Positions 17,154 through 24,855 of a stretch of DNA of 64,000 nt are shown piece by piece (position 1 is the first letter of the stretch; each line of letters begins with the position of its first letter). Under the pieces are notes generated by a model. The model did not search any database. It was given only the letters and a program-made list of their open reading frames with translations, and was not told where the DNA came from. This stretch comes from CAYJLF01 sp964371055. GTDB lineage: Bacteria > Eisenbacteria > RBG-16-71-46 > CAIMUX01. The stretch lies in assembly GCA_964371055.1 (NCBI GenBank), contig CAYJLF010000012.1:62001-126000 (forward strand), written 5' to 3'. Made by a program: the position numbers and the translations under genes.

Positions 17154-17444
17154 CTACTGCTTCGTGAGGTGACGGCGAATGGCCTTCCAGCCCCTTCTGT
17201 ATCGCTCCATGAGCGTGTACTTGGCCGTCGTGCGATCCGGACCGAGTGAAATGAATTCCTTCCTCAGCCGTTGGGGCGGAGGCAAGGGTGGACGAAACGG
17301 TACGCGCGTGCCGAGCACGCCAGCCGCCTCGAGAACGGCGTAGCAGTCGAGCGGCACGTTGGCCCACGGACTCTCGTGCATCGAAGTAGAACCTCCCTTG
17401 ACCGTGAGGCCCAGGAGGGGTTCTTGACAGTTCCGTTCCCCCAT
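17154..17444 (-). CDS. Hypothetical protein
   Basis: A 96-residue frame, MGERNCQEPLLGLTVKGG..., with mixed natural-looking composition (LDCYAVLEAAGVLGTRVPFRP, LMERYRRGWKAIRRHL). No recognised domain and no strong ribosome site, so this is tentative. The 426 bases between it and the ImmA gene contain only overlapping low-quality frames and no feature I can name. Confidence 0.4.
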   Translation of the reverse strand: MGERNCQEPLLGLTVKGGSTSMHESPWANVPLDCYAVLEAAGVLGTRVPFRPPLPPPQRLRKEFISLGPDRTTAKYTLMERYRRGWKAIRRHLTKQ

Positions 17445-17870
17445 GGTTAGGTGCCTGAAAAGACCCAACCCGGATGATCGGAGTGAGGTAGTAGGGAGAA
17501 CGGAAGTTCGCGAACCTCTCCGGACTCCACTCCGGATTGGCTAGTGTTCTTTCGGCCGTGCCCTGTCGCTCGTTGACAGAGGCCGGTCTCCCTATGGCGG
17601 GAACAGTGAGAGTGTGCCGATTCAGTCGTTCGCATGGGCCCATTCGAGCGAACTTCATGGATCTCGACCCTCTCGGTTGGAGGTTGTTGCCAGCGCACCC
17701 GAACGCTAGGGCGGTGCGAACCCGTGACTTCATGGTAGTACAGGCGGCGGCCCGGATGGAAGGGTCAGATCCGCCGTTTTTGGCTATCTGTCGGAAGCGC
17801 AGTTGCGAACCTGGGGACATGGGCAACCTGCGGTGGCGCCTTCGTCTACGCGACGCTTCCACGCGTCGCA

Positions 17871-18758
17871 CTACCAGGCGTACCGTTTTCCGTCCGGGTT
17901 GAAGTGCTCGGGGTCCTCCTCATCCCCCTCGTCCTCGTCGGGGATCTGCGAGGCGTGAAGGACTGTGAGCGTCTTGCCGTAGCGACCGAGCCCGATCACA
18001 TCCTCCGAGATCTCGAAGTCCTTCGCGGGATCGTCGAACCACTCGGAAAGATACAGCAGGCCGTCGTCCTCGGCTGCGGCGACCACGTTCTGCGGATCCG
18101 CGTTGAAGCGTGCCGTCGTCGTGCCCTTTGGGACCGGCGATCCCTTCCGCAGAAAGATCCCTCGGATGCTGGCGAGGGTCGACGACGCGAAGCAGTAGCA
18201 GACTGAGTCGCCCTCGGAGACAACGACGGCGACCGGATCCACGGTGAGTTGTGCGTACCGGATTGCGGTGCTCGTGAGGGAAGTCTCGAATCGGGCGGCC
18301 AGGTTCTTGATCGCCTCTCGGCCGATCGGATGCCGCCGAATCTCGGCGCGGAACGCCTCCTCGGGCATCAGAAGCTCTGCCGCGAAGTGGTCAGCCTCGA
18401 TCTCTTGACCGAGATCGGAGCTGAAGTCGCTGGCCGAAAGATGAATCTGGCTTGAGGCGAAGAGCGATGTCCGGTGCTTCTCGATGCGGAAGTGCCCGAG
18501 TTCATGCGCAACCGTGAATCGCCGAAACCCGTCGCTCGGAATCGCGGTCGAAAACAGGATGCCGAAGGTGGATCCCTGCTGGAGCAGGCATCCGGAAAAC
18601 GCAGTTCCCAGATTCGGTGATCCCTCCACAATGATGCCCAGACGACCCGCGATCTCGATGGGGTCAATTGGTGGTGTCGGGCTGCCGATCTCCTTCAGGA
18701 GAGTTCCGGCGGCCGCGCGCGCGATCCGAAGGCCGAGGTCCGATCGGTTATTGGTCAT
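17871..18758 (-). CDS. ImmA/IrrE-family metallopeptidase
   Basis: A 295-residue protein of the COG2856 type: the zinc-peptidase motif HELGH with the downstream glutamate in EIEADHFAAELLMP. Such proteases cleave or inactivate a partner XRE repressor (ImmA-ImmR of ICEBs1) or control stress genes. The preceding gene is exactly such an XRE regulator, overlapping by 11 bases. ATG at 18758 was preferred to a GTG two codons upstream. The Asp/Glu-rich C-terminus (IPDEDEGDEEDPEHF) is unusual. Confidence 0.88.
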   Translation of the reverse strand: MTNNRSDLGLRIARAAAGTLLKEIGSPTPPIDPIEIAGRLGIIVEGSPNLGTAFSGCLLQQGSTFGILFSTAIPSDGFRRFTVAHELGHFRIEKHRTSLFASSQIHLSASDFSSDLGQEIEADHFAAELLMPEEAFRAEIRRHPIGREAIKNLAARFETSLTSTAIRYAQLTVDPVAVVVSEGDSVCYCFASSTLASIRGIFLRKGSPVPKGTTTARFNADPQNVVAAAEDDGLLYLSEWFDDPAKDFEISEDVIGLGRYGKTLTVLHASQIPDEDEGDEEDPEHFNPDGKRYAW

Positions 18759-19098
18759 CCTCACGCTTCTTCTGGTCGTGTTCCTCGAGCGACTTGCTGA
18801 ACGTCTCGAGAATCTTCAGCGACTCATCGGTCATTCCCTGGGCGTGCCGGAAGATCGCACGGAACTTCGGACCCACCGGCTCGGGATCGTCCGTGCGTCC
18901 CAGGAGGTAGTCCACGGAGACCTCCAAGGCTTCCGCAAGCTTGATGAGTGTCGGACCGGCGGGAAAGCGGAACCCTGTCTCGAAATGCGAGATCGCAGCC
19001 GCGGGCTGACCCGCCTTTTCGGCGAGCTCTGCCTGCGTAAGTCCCCGTTTTGCACGGAGTTCAGCCAGCCTCTGGCGGAATCTATCTGGGTCGATCAT
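18748..19098 (-). CDS. XRE-family HTH regulator (partner of ImmA-like protease)
   Basis: A 116-residue protein with an N-terminal Cro/CI-type HTH (RLAELRAKRGLTQAELAEKAGQ...SHFETGFRFPAGPTLIKLAEAL) followed by the dimerisation linker VSVDYLLGRTDDP. It probably represses its own promoter and element genes until relieved by the adjoining peptidase. Equally, XRE/COG2856 pairs can work as toxin-antitoxin modules; the sequence does not decide. Confidence 0.9.
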   Translation of the reverse strand: MIDPDRFRQRLAELRAKRGLTQAELAEKAGQPAAAISHFETGFRFPAGPTLIKLAEALEVSVDYLLGRTDDPEPVGPKFRAIFRHAQGMTDESLKILETFSKSLEEHDQKKREDDQ

Positions 19099-19298
19099 TT
19101 TGTCCTTGTGCCACGCGTCGTCCGTAGTGTACCTATATACGAGTGAGTAGTGGCCCCGCGGCCTCTTTTCTTTGCCGTCTGACTATACTCGATCGACGTG
19201 CTTCTGAAGTCAAGCGCGGAGTGGAGGGAGGCCAGATGGAGAGGAGAAGGACCGGGGTGCCACACGACGAGCAACCGTTCACAAGAGGAGGTCGGACC
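19099..19298. promoter_or_regulatory. Divergent promoter region between xre and the zinc-ribbon genes
   Basis: AT-rich islands occur on both sides: GTATATAG on the minus strand (19131-19140) about 35 bases upstream of xre, and TATACT (19184-19189) on the plus strand. Neither has a good -35 partner, which fits a repressor/activator-controlled switch. No operator repeat is obvious. Confidence 0.35.
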
Positions 19299-19463
19299 AT
19301 GGCGGTCTACCGGAAGAAGAAGGGCAGCGACACGTGGCACTGGTGCAAGAACTGCGCTGAGTGGCCCACGAGCAACTACGACGAACAGGCGACGAAGCCG
19401 ACGAGCGGCGAGCTCTGCAACCAGTGCAAGGGCAAGGAAGCTGCGGGCACCTGCACCAAGTAG
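19299..19463 (+). CDS. Small Cys-pair protein (zinc-ribbon-like)
   Basis: A 54-residue protein, MAVYRKKKGSDTWHWCKNCAEWP..., with two CxxC pairs (WCKNC and LCNQC) and a lone late Cys, likely zinc-binding. AGGAGG lies 10 bases before this ATG. An in-frame ATG at 19236 also has GGGAGG upstream, so a 75-residue form is possible. Short proteins of this look are widespread; function unknown. Confidence 0.75.
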   Translation: MAVYRKKKGSDTWHWCKNCAEWPTSNYDEQATKPTSGELCNQCKGKEAAGTCTK

Positions 19464-19526
19464 CCCGGCACAACGAGGATGCGGGTGCGTGGACGACCGC
19501 GCGTCCGCATCGTGGAAGGAGATCCG

Positions 19527-19760
19527 ATGGACCGGAAAAACGTGCACGTAACCCCGCACTCGGACGGATGGCAAGTGCGGCGCGAAGGCGCCGAACGCGC
19601 CTCCTCCGTCCAGAGAACTCAGCGGGAAGCGATCGCGCGGGCGCGAGAGATCGCGCAGGGCGAACGGGGCGAGGTCTTCATTCACGGGGAGGATGGGAGG
19701 ATCAGGGATCGGGACTCTTATGGCCCCGACCCGTGCCCACCCAAGGACAACAAACACTAG
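19527..19760 (+). CDS. DUF2188 family protein
   Basis: A 77-residue protein matching the DUF2188 pattern: VHVTPHSDGWQVRREGAERAS, TQREAIARAREIA, GEVFIHGEDGRIRDRDSYGPDP. The family is small, conserved and of unknown role. AAGGAGA precedes the ATG at 19527. Confidence 0.88.
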   Translation: MDRKNVHVTPHSDGWQVRREGAERASSVQRTQREAIARAREIAQGERGEVFIHGEDGRIRDRDSYGPDPCPPKDNKH

Positions 19761-19785
19761 CCCCCAGGGAACAGGAGGCCAGCGG

Positions 19786-19989
19786 ATGAAGCTCGAGGTC
19801 GATGTCACGTGTCCCCACTGCCGGATGAAGTTCCGGCAGCGGGTCGAGGAGATGAGGCCGGGACGGTCGCGGCAGTGCCCGCATTGCGGGATCCGCATCG
19901 AGTTTACCGGTGACGACGGGCAGAAAGCCCAACGCGCGATGGACGATCTGGAGCGGACCATACGGAACTTTGGGAAGATCCGACTCTAG
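19786..19989 (+). CDS. Small zinc-ribbon protein
   Basis: A 67-residue protein with CPHC at about residues 9-12 and CPHCG at about 31-35, giving a four-cysteine ribbon (VTCPHCRMKFRQRV...RQCPHCGIRIEF), then a helical tail. AGGAGG supports the ATG at 19786. Third of three co-oriented small genes (19299, 19527, 19786), probably one transcript. Function unknown. Confidence 0.75.
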   Translation: MKLEVDVTCPHCRMKFRQRVEEMRPGRSRQCPHCGIRIEFTGDDGQKAQRAMDDLERTIRNFGKIRL

Positions 19990-20033
19990 CCGACTGAGCG
20001 TCGCGACGCGCTTTCGAGCGACCGTACAGTGGG

Positions 20034-20360
20034 TCACGGTCGGGATCGTTCCTGCCGTCGTACGAAGTGCCCGCTGAGCGTCATCAGCGCGCTCAGGACC
20101 GTGTACGGAACGAGGCCAGACGCGCGGGCTCCGGCGGCCGCGGCCCGGCGCTCTGCGGCCGGCGCGTCGACGTCGAGCTGCCAGATGCGCTGGCGGTGTG
20201 CCCGGAGTTCGGAGGCGAGCCACACCCACTCGGGGTTGTCGGCGGTCTTGCGGCGCGCGGGGAATCGGAGCTCCTTGGTCCAGCCCGATCCGGTCAGCCC
20301 ACCCTGGCGCAGCTCACCGGCAGTCGCCCAGTGCCACAGGTGCCTCCAAGATGGGCTCAT
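20034..20360 (-). CDS. Possible small hypothetical protein after the lipoprotein gene
   Basis: A 108-codon leftward frame overlapping the lipoprotein gene end by 47 bases. Its downstream part (GWTKELRFPARRKTADNPEWVWLASE..., VPYTVLSALMTLSGHF) reads like a real protein, but the start is unclear and there is no recognisable family. Confidence 0.3.
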   Translation of the reverse strand: MSPSWRHLWHWATAGELRQGGLTGSGWTKELRFPARRKTADNPEWVWLASELRAHRQRIWQLDVDAPAAERRAAAAGARASGLVPYTVLSALMTLSGHFVRRQERSRP

Positions 20361-22044
20361 ATTCGACGCATCCGCGCTGGTCGCTCTCGTTCCGGCAATC
20401 GCGGATCGTCGCCCGCACGAGCGTGGAGTCCACCGTGCCCCACCAGTTCTCGGTGGCGATCGGGTCGCTCGATGAGGAGTTATCCAGCGCGTAGTTGTTG
20501 CCGTCGAGATTCGACCGGCGGATCCGAATGTCCCGTGTCGAGGTGCCGTCCAGGAAGACCCCAACGAAACTGCCGTGAATCCCGCTGCAACGAACGAGGA
20601 GATGTGAATCGTATGCCCCGACCGCGTACGGATCGCAGTCTTCCATCGTGCAGCCGAGGAGGTTGCACCGGGAGCCGTCGCGGATCTCGATTCCACCGAT
20701 AAGACCGCCGTCCGTCCGGTTGTTGTTGCGGAAGACGCAATCCCGCAGGATCACGGTCCGGCCGGCACGCACGAGAAGCGGGGCGGCAAAGCTCGCGATT
20801 CCCTCGAACGTGCAGCGGAGCAGCCGGACTTCCGGGCCATCAGTGACGGCGAGCTCAAGACCCCCGATGAAGTCGTCCGGGACGAAGGCGCAGTCGATGA
20901 AGAACGGGCTGCGACCGCACTCGACCCGGCCAGTGAACCGAACGTGTCGCGCGATCGACCCCGAACCGTAGGTGGTGTCATCGAGGGCGGCCCCGGATGT
21001 CCCGTGGAAGTCCATGCGTTCAATTCGGACCAGCGCCTGGGCCGTCCCCTCGGCGCGAAGCGTGCACGCCGCACCGGCCACGTAGAGGGTTCCGCGAACC
21101 GTGACGCCTGGATCGATCCGAAGCGTCCCGGCCGTGAAGGCCGTCGTGGCCGTGGGGCGATACGGGCTCGCCTCCGCTCGCCAGTGGTCACCAAGCCCGC
21201 AGTGTCCATCGACGAGACCAGGGCGGTCGGTCGTAGTTCCAGCGGCGGCGGCGGAGAGACGGGACCAGTTGCCCGCGTCGTCCTGGACTGCGAGGCGGAA
21301 GTGGTAGGTGCGCCCAGGAAGGAGCCCGGAAACACGAAACATCTCTCCCTGGCCCGGAGATCGCGGCACCGGCACGCCTTCGCATCGGGTCATCGCCTCC
21401 CACGGGAGATTCGGTTGGTCGGCGTAGCGGAGGTCGTACGTGGCGGTGGGGCCGCCCAGCATCCCATTGTCGCCGGTTGCGGTCCACGCCAGATCGATGC
21501 TCTCCCAGGTGGCATACGTCGTTGTGACCATGGGGGCCTGGGGTGGAATCGTATCGACGGGAGCGGTCGTTCGCGTGATCAGTCGGTTTGAGGCGGCGGA
21601 CCAGTTCGGCACCTCATCGGCCACGCGGAGTTCCAACGCATACGCCGTCGCCGGTGCGAGGCCGGACACCATGGCGCTCTCGGTCTGACCGGGCGAGCGC
21701 GGGCGGGAGGGCGTCGCAACCGGCTGCATCGCCGCCCATCCGGCGAGCGTGTCCGACGCGCACCGGAGGTCGTACCGGTCGGCAGTGCCGACGCCTCCAT
21801 CATCGCCGGTCGCCGTCCAGGTGAGCACGAGTTCCGTGGTCGTTGCCTGGGACATCCGCAGGTCAGTGACGGCCGCTGGGGCGGTTGTGTCCGCCGGGGC
21901 CACGGTCGGTCCGCCGTCATCGCCGCTACAACCGATGAGGGTGCAAAGCACGGCGGCAGAGAGAACCCGCGCTCCCATCGGGTGCCGGGCGCCGGTAACC
22001 TGGGGACCGCGGCCCTGAGGCGGACGGACAATGTGTGCGATCAT
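20314..22044 (-). CDS. Surface lipoprotein with two FN3 domains and a parallel beta-helix
   Basis: A 576-residue exported lipoprotein. After a 22-residue lead the signal core VLSAAVLCTLIGC carries a lipobox (Cys about residue 35), followed by an acidic GDDGG linker. Two fibronectin III repeats follow (each with LTWTATGDD/LAWTATGDN, YDLR and VSGL..TYxFRL-type strands), then a right-handed beta-helix region rich in RLLRCTF, ILRDCVFRNN, LLGCTMEDC repeats. Such proteins usually sit on the cell surface as adhesins or polysaccharide-binding/lyase-like factors; no catalytic site is evident. ATG at 22044 has AAGGAG 8 bases upstream and overlaps the recombinase stop (ATGA), so the two are coupled. Confidence 0.82.
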   Translation of the reverse strand: MIAHIVRPPQGRGPQVTGARHPMGARVLSAAVLCTLIGCSGDDGGPTVAPADTTAPAAVTDLRMSQATTTELVLTWTATGDDGGVGTADRYDLRCASDTLAGWAAMQPVATPSRPRSPGQTESAMVSGLAPATAYALELRVADEVPNWSAASNRLITRTTAPVDTIPPQAPMVTTTYATWESIDLAWTATGDNGMLGGPTATYDLRYADQPNLPWEAMTRCEGVPVPRSPGQGEMFRVSGLLPGRTYHFRLAVQDDAGNWSRLSAAAAGTTTDRPGLVDGHCGLGDHWRAEASPYRPTATTAFTAGTLRIDPGVTVRGTLYVAGAACTLRAEGTAQALVRIERMDFHGTSGAALDDTTYGSGSIARHVRFTGRVECGRSPFFIDCAFVPDDFIGGLELAVTDGPEVRLLRCTFEGIASFAAPLLVRAGRTVILRDCVFRNNNRTDGGLIGGIEIRDGSRCNLLGCTMEDCDPYAVGAYDSHLLVRCSGIHGSFVGVFLDGTSTRDIRIRRSNLDGNNYALDNSSSSDPIATENWWGTVDSTLVRATIRDCRNESDQRGCVEYEPILEAPVALGDCR

Positions 22045-22658
22045 TGAGAGTGCTCCTTGCCTGAGCCGTTGTGCGGCGGCTGGACGATCCATGGGGATGA
22101 TTCGAGCTGGTGGAAGAGCGCCTCGCGGTGGCGGGAGGTGATCTTCGCGTACACGGAGGTGCTCCGGATCGACTGATGACCCAGGTGGTCTTGGACGAAT
22201 TCCAAACTCACTCCCGCGTCAAGGAGGTGGGTGGCAATGCTGTGGCGGAGCGAGTGCGCCGTCGCGGTCGCCGGCAGCCCGGCCGCATCGCGGTAGCGCA
22301 CGAACAGGGACTGAATCTGGCGCTTCCGAAGTGGTCCACGGTTGCCCGGGAAGAGCGGTCCGGCCGGGCCGGCGCCATTTAGGGTCGTGACGTGGCCCGC
22401 AAGAAGATCCCGGGCGGCGGAGAAGAGCGGTCGCTCGGCCCACGCGCCGCCCTTCAGTCGCTTCACGACGATCCGGGAGCGATCAAGGTCGATGTCGCCG
22501 CGGACGAGAAGGCCGACCTCGGCGACCCGGAGGCCGTACAGGTAGATGATCGTGAAAAGCGCACGGTCCCGGGGCGCGGTGATCACGCCGAAGAGCGCGC
22601 GGGTTTCCTCCTGCGTGAGGTAGCGGGGCAAACGTTGGGTGGGCAGGTCGAACGGCAT
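22041..22658 (-). CDS. Minimal tyrosine recombinase (catalytic domain only)
   Basis: A 205-residue recombinase with a full catalytic set: Arg in YGLRVAE, Lys in VKRLKGG, HSLRH, HLGHQ, and the nucleophile in STSVYAKI. The N-terminal core-binding domain of XerC/D-type enzymes (about 100 residues) is absent, apart from a short PRYLTQEETRAL entry. Two inverted 28-bp sites with a shared 6-base core lie just upstream (22689-22716 and 22865-22892). I infer it inverts the DNA between them. No Shine-Dalgarno precedes the ATG. Coupled to the lipoprotein gene. It could instead be a resolvase or a remnant integrase. Confidence 0.85.
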   Translation of the reverse strand: MPFDLPTQRLPRYLTQEETRALFGVITAPRDRALFTIIYLYGLRVAEVGLLVRGDIDLDRSRIVVKRLKGGAWAERPLFSAARDLLAGHVTTLNGAGPAGPLFPGNRGPLRKRQIQSLFVRYRDAAGLPATATAHSLRHSIATHLLDAGVSLEFVQDHLGHQSIRSTSVYAKITSRHREALFHQLESSPWIVQPPHNGSGKEHSQ

Positions 22659-22688
22659 GACGGGGATTGGGGTGAATGCGGGGACCGG

Positions 22689-22716
22689 ACTGCACCTTTT
22701 GGCGAAAGGGCGCGGT
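22689..22716 (+). repeat. dif-like 28-bp site 1
   Basis: Left arm ACTGCACCTTT, core TGGCGA, right arm AAGGGCGCGGT (11-6-11). The right arm read on the other strand matches the left at 8 of 11 positions. It lies 30 bases upstream of the small recombinase start. Left arm and core match site 2 at 16 of 17 bases. Confidence 0.6.
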
Positions 22717-22864
22717 GCGTTGGTAATGACTGAAATTACAGGAGCTTACGAGTGCTGAATGGGGATGGCGGCCAGGCTGCCGGGAAGAAGTCGGGGATCA
22801 CGGGAACGCGCGGAGGTCCGTGTTCCTTGGCAATCGGTACGACGGCAGGGGAGCGCGAGGAGGA

Positions 22865-22892
22865 ACTGCACGGAATCGCCAAAGGGTGCAGT
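22865..22892 (-). repeat. dif-like 28-bp site 2, inverted relative to site 1
   Basis: Read on the minus strand: left arm ACTGCACCCTT, core TGGCGA, right arm TTCCGTGCAGT, giving outer 7-base arms ACTGCAC/GTGCAGT that are perfect inverted repeats. The asymmetric core is identical to site 1 but in opposite orientation, so recombination would invert the 148 bases between (22717-22864). That stretch holds no gene; I see no strong promoter in either direction. Confidence 0.6.
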
Positions 22893-22944
22893 TACGTGAC
22901 CTGAGTGCATTCTAGCGAGCGATCCGTTGAATGTCGAGGAGGAC

Positions 22945-24855
22945 CTATACCTTCCCCGTGAATCCCATTTCAGCCAAGAACCGCGAAGGGGCCTTGGACC
23001 AGCCATGGTAGCTCTTGGCCCGACAGAGAGTCAGTCGCTCGCGCGTACGGGTGATCGCAACGAAGCAGTTGCGTCGCTCTTCTTCCATTTCCGCTGACGT
23101 ATCTCCCTTGCTTACACTTTGCCAGGAGGGCATCACCGACTCCGCGAGACCTGCCAAGTAGACAATATCGAACTCCAAGCCCTTTGCTCCATGGACGGTC
23201 AGCAGAGTCACTGATCCAGGATCGCGCGGTGGTTCCTTCGACCTAAGCGCGAGACCTTGGATGAGTTCATCGAGCGCGATGTCTCCGCCTTTCTCCGCGC
23301 GAATCTCTCGGAGGCACACGTCCCACGCCGCCTTGTCATCATCCGCATCGCTGACCGTGCCCTCATCCGCAGCCGCAGACTGGACGAGAAGAGGAATGGC
23401 GGTATTCACCACCTGCCGCCAGGATGTTCGCGCCTGAGCAAGGTCGAGAGCGCACCTGCCGAGCTTCTGCGCTAGGGTATTATCGAGCGACTGCGTGGCC
23501 CGTCCCCAGTGCTCAAAGAAAGCAAGGCCCTCCGCCTCGGCTTCCGCGATCAGAATCGCTGGATCTAGCTCCGCACCAGTGATCCTGTTGCCGGCGTCGA
23601 CGAGAACCTTGAAAATCCGCGCGTCAGTAGATCGGAGCGCCTGGTCGAGACACGCCTGCAACCATGTGAACTGCGGTGAGATGAAACGATCTCGGCGCTG
23701 GGCGATGACAGCCTTCACGTGCCGCTCGTGGAGTGCCTGCTGGATTGGAGCCAGTAATGCCCGCGTGCGTCCGAGGATTGCTGTCCGGCCCCACTCGTCG
23801 GGGTCGGCTCCTGAAATCTCATCGGCGATCCCCTGGCACTCGACAGCATCTGTTTCGAAGGCCCGAAGCGTGATCGATCCGGCTGAGGCGGGTTTCGCCG
23901 CGACAAGGGGTTTCTTCCCCGGGGTGCGGAAGGTGTTGTGGGCTACCAGTCGGTTGGCCGCGCCCACGATCTCGGGTGGACACCGATGATTCTCCACGAG
24001 CTGGATAAGCTCCGGCTGGAAATCGGCCCGCAGTTTCTCAATCTGTCGGTAGCTGGCGCCCGCCCATTGATAGATGATCTGATCATCATCCGCGACGGCG
24101 AATAGGTTTTTGAAAGTGTTGCCTGCCGCGAGCTGGATGAACCTGTACTGCGCTGGTGATGTGTCCTGAAATTCGTCAACAAGCCAGTACGGGTACGTCT
24201 TCCGCGTGCGTTCCGCCACACCAGGAACATCCCGAAGGAGACGGCAGGCACCGAGGATCAACCCATTGAAATCGTTTACGTTGTGCTCAAGGAGCGCTTC
24301 CTCGTAGATATGGTAGACACGGCTCACGATCTCGCCCGTGCGCGGCTCCTTGAACTGCGCGGCTGCTTTGTCCGGCACGATGAGTCGAGACTTGAGCTGG
24401 TCTATCACCGAGAGCCATCGGGCATCGTCCGGCGTGAGTGGCTCGCCGCGGGCAGCCGCCTCACCGAGCGCATCAGCTAGCAAAGCGTGCCGATCGGCCT
24501 CCTGATCGAAGATCGCGAAATCTGGCGAAACCCCGAGATGTGAACCGTGCTGGCGAAGCATCTGCGTGCAAAATGCATGGAACGTGCCTATGAAGGTCCG
24601 TTCTGTAAGGCCCGGTACGAGCTTTTCCACCCGGTCGCGCATCTCTGCCGCCGCCTTGGTGGTAAACGTGAGAGCCAGAACCCGGAAGTTCCGCTGCCGG
24701 CTGTCGTCTAGAATCTTGGCGACGCGGGCCGTCAGGACCCGGGTCTTCCCGGCGCCCGGTCCCGCTAGTACGAGCGCCGCACCTTCTTTCCAGAGGGCCG
24801 CCTCACGCTGAATGTCAGTGAGACTCTCGAGGATACCGTGGAGTTCGGGGGTCAT
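22945..24855 (-). CDS. UvrD/PcrA-like helicase of a class-2 OLD (Gabija-like) pair
   Basis: A 636-residue superfamily 1A helicase: Walker A AGPGAGKT (residues 31-38), LTFTTKAAAEM, the DExx box LVDEFQDTSP, DDDQIIYQWAGA, a late TVHGAKGLEFDIVYL and VAITRTRERL. It is coupled to the OLD ATPase gene (ATGA overlap) and AGGAGG sits just before its ATG at 24855. Class-2 OLD nucleases are defined by this pairing, and the Gabija anti-phage system (GajA/GajB) is its best-known form; in Gabija the helicase partner works with the nuclease against phage DNA. Confidence 0.88.
   Translation of the reverse strand: MTPELHGILESLTDIQREAALWKEGAALVLAGPGAGKTRVLTARVAKILDDSRQRNFRVLALTFTTKAAAEMRDRVEKLVPGLTERTFIGTFHAFCTQMLRQHGSHLGVSPDFAIFDQEADRHALLADALGEAAARGEPLTPDDARWLSVIDQLKSRLIVPDKAAAQFKEPRTGEIVSRVYHIYEEALLEHNVNDFNGLILGACRLLRDVPGVAERTRKTYPYWLVDEFQDTSPAQYRFIQLAAGNTFKNLFAVADDDQIIYQWAGASYRQIEKLRADFQPELIQLVENHRCPPEIVGAANRLVAHNTFRTPGKKPLVAAKPASAGSITLRAFETDAVECQGIADEISGADPDEWGRTAILGRTRALLAPIQQALHERHVKAVIAQRRDRFISPQFTWLQACLDQALRSTDARIFKVLVDAGNRITGAELDPAILIAEAEAEGLAFFEHWGRATQSLDNTLAQKLGRCALDLAQARTSWRQVVNTAIPLLVQSAAADEGTVSDADDDKAAWDVCLREIRAEKGGDIALDELIQGLALRSKEPPRDPGSVTLLTVHGAKGLEFDIVYLAGLAESVMPSWQSVSKGDTSAEMEEERRNCFVAITRTRERLTLCRAKSYHGWSKAPSRFLAEMGFTGKV

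Noticed and set aside
17023..17871. 282-codon leftward frame between the small hypothetical and the ImmA gene
   Set aside because: Arg/Ser-rich translation overlapping a more natural frame (17154-17444), no motif, no ribosome site.
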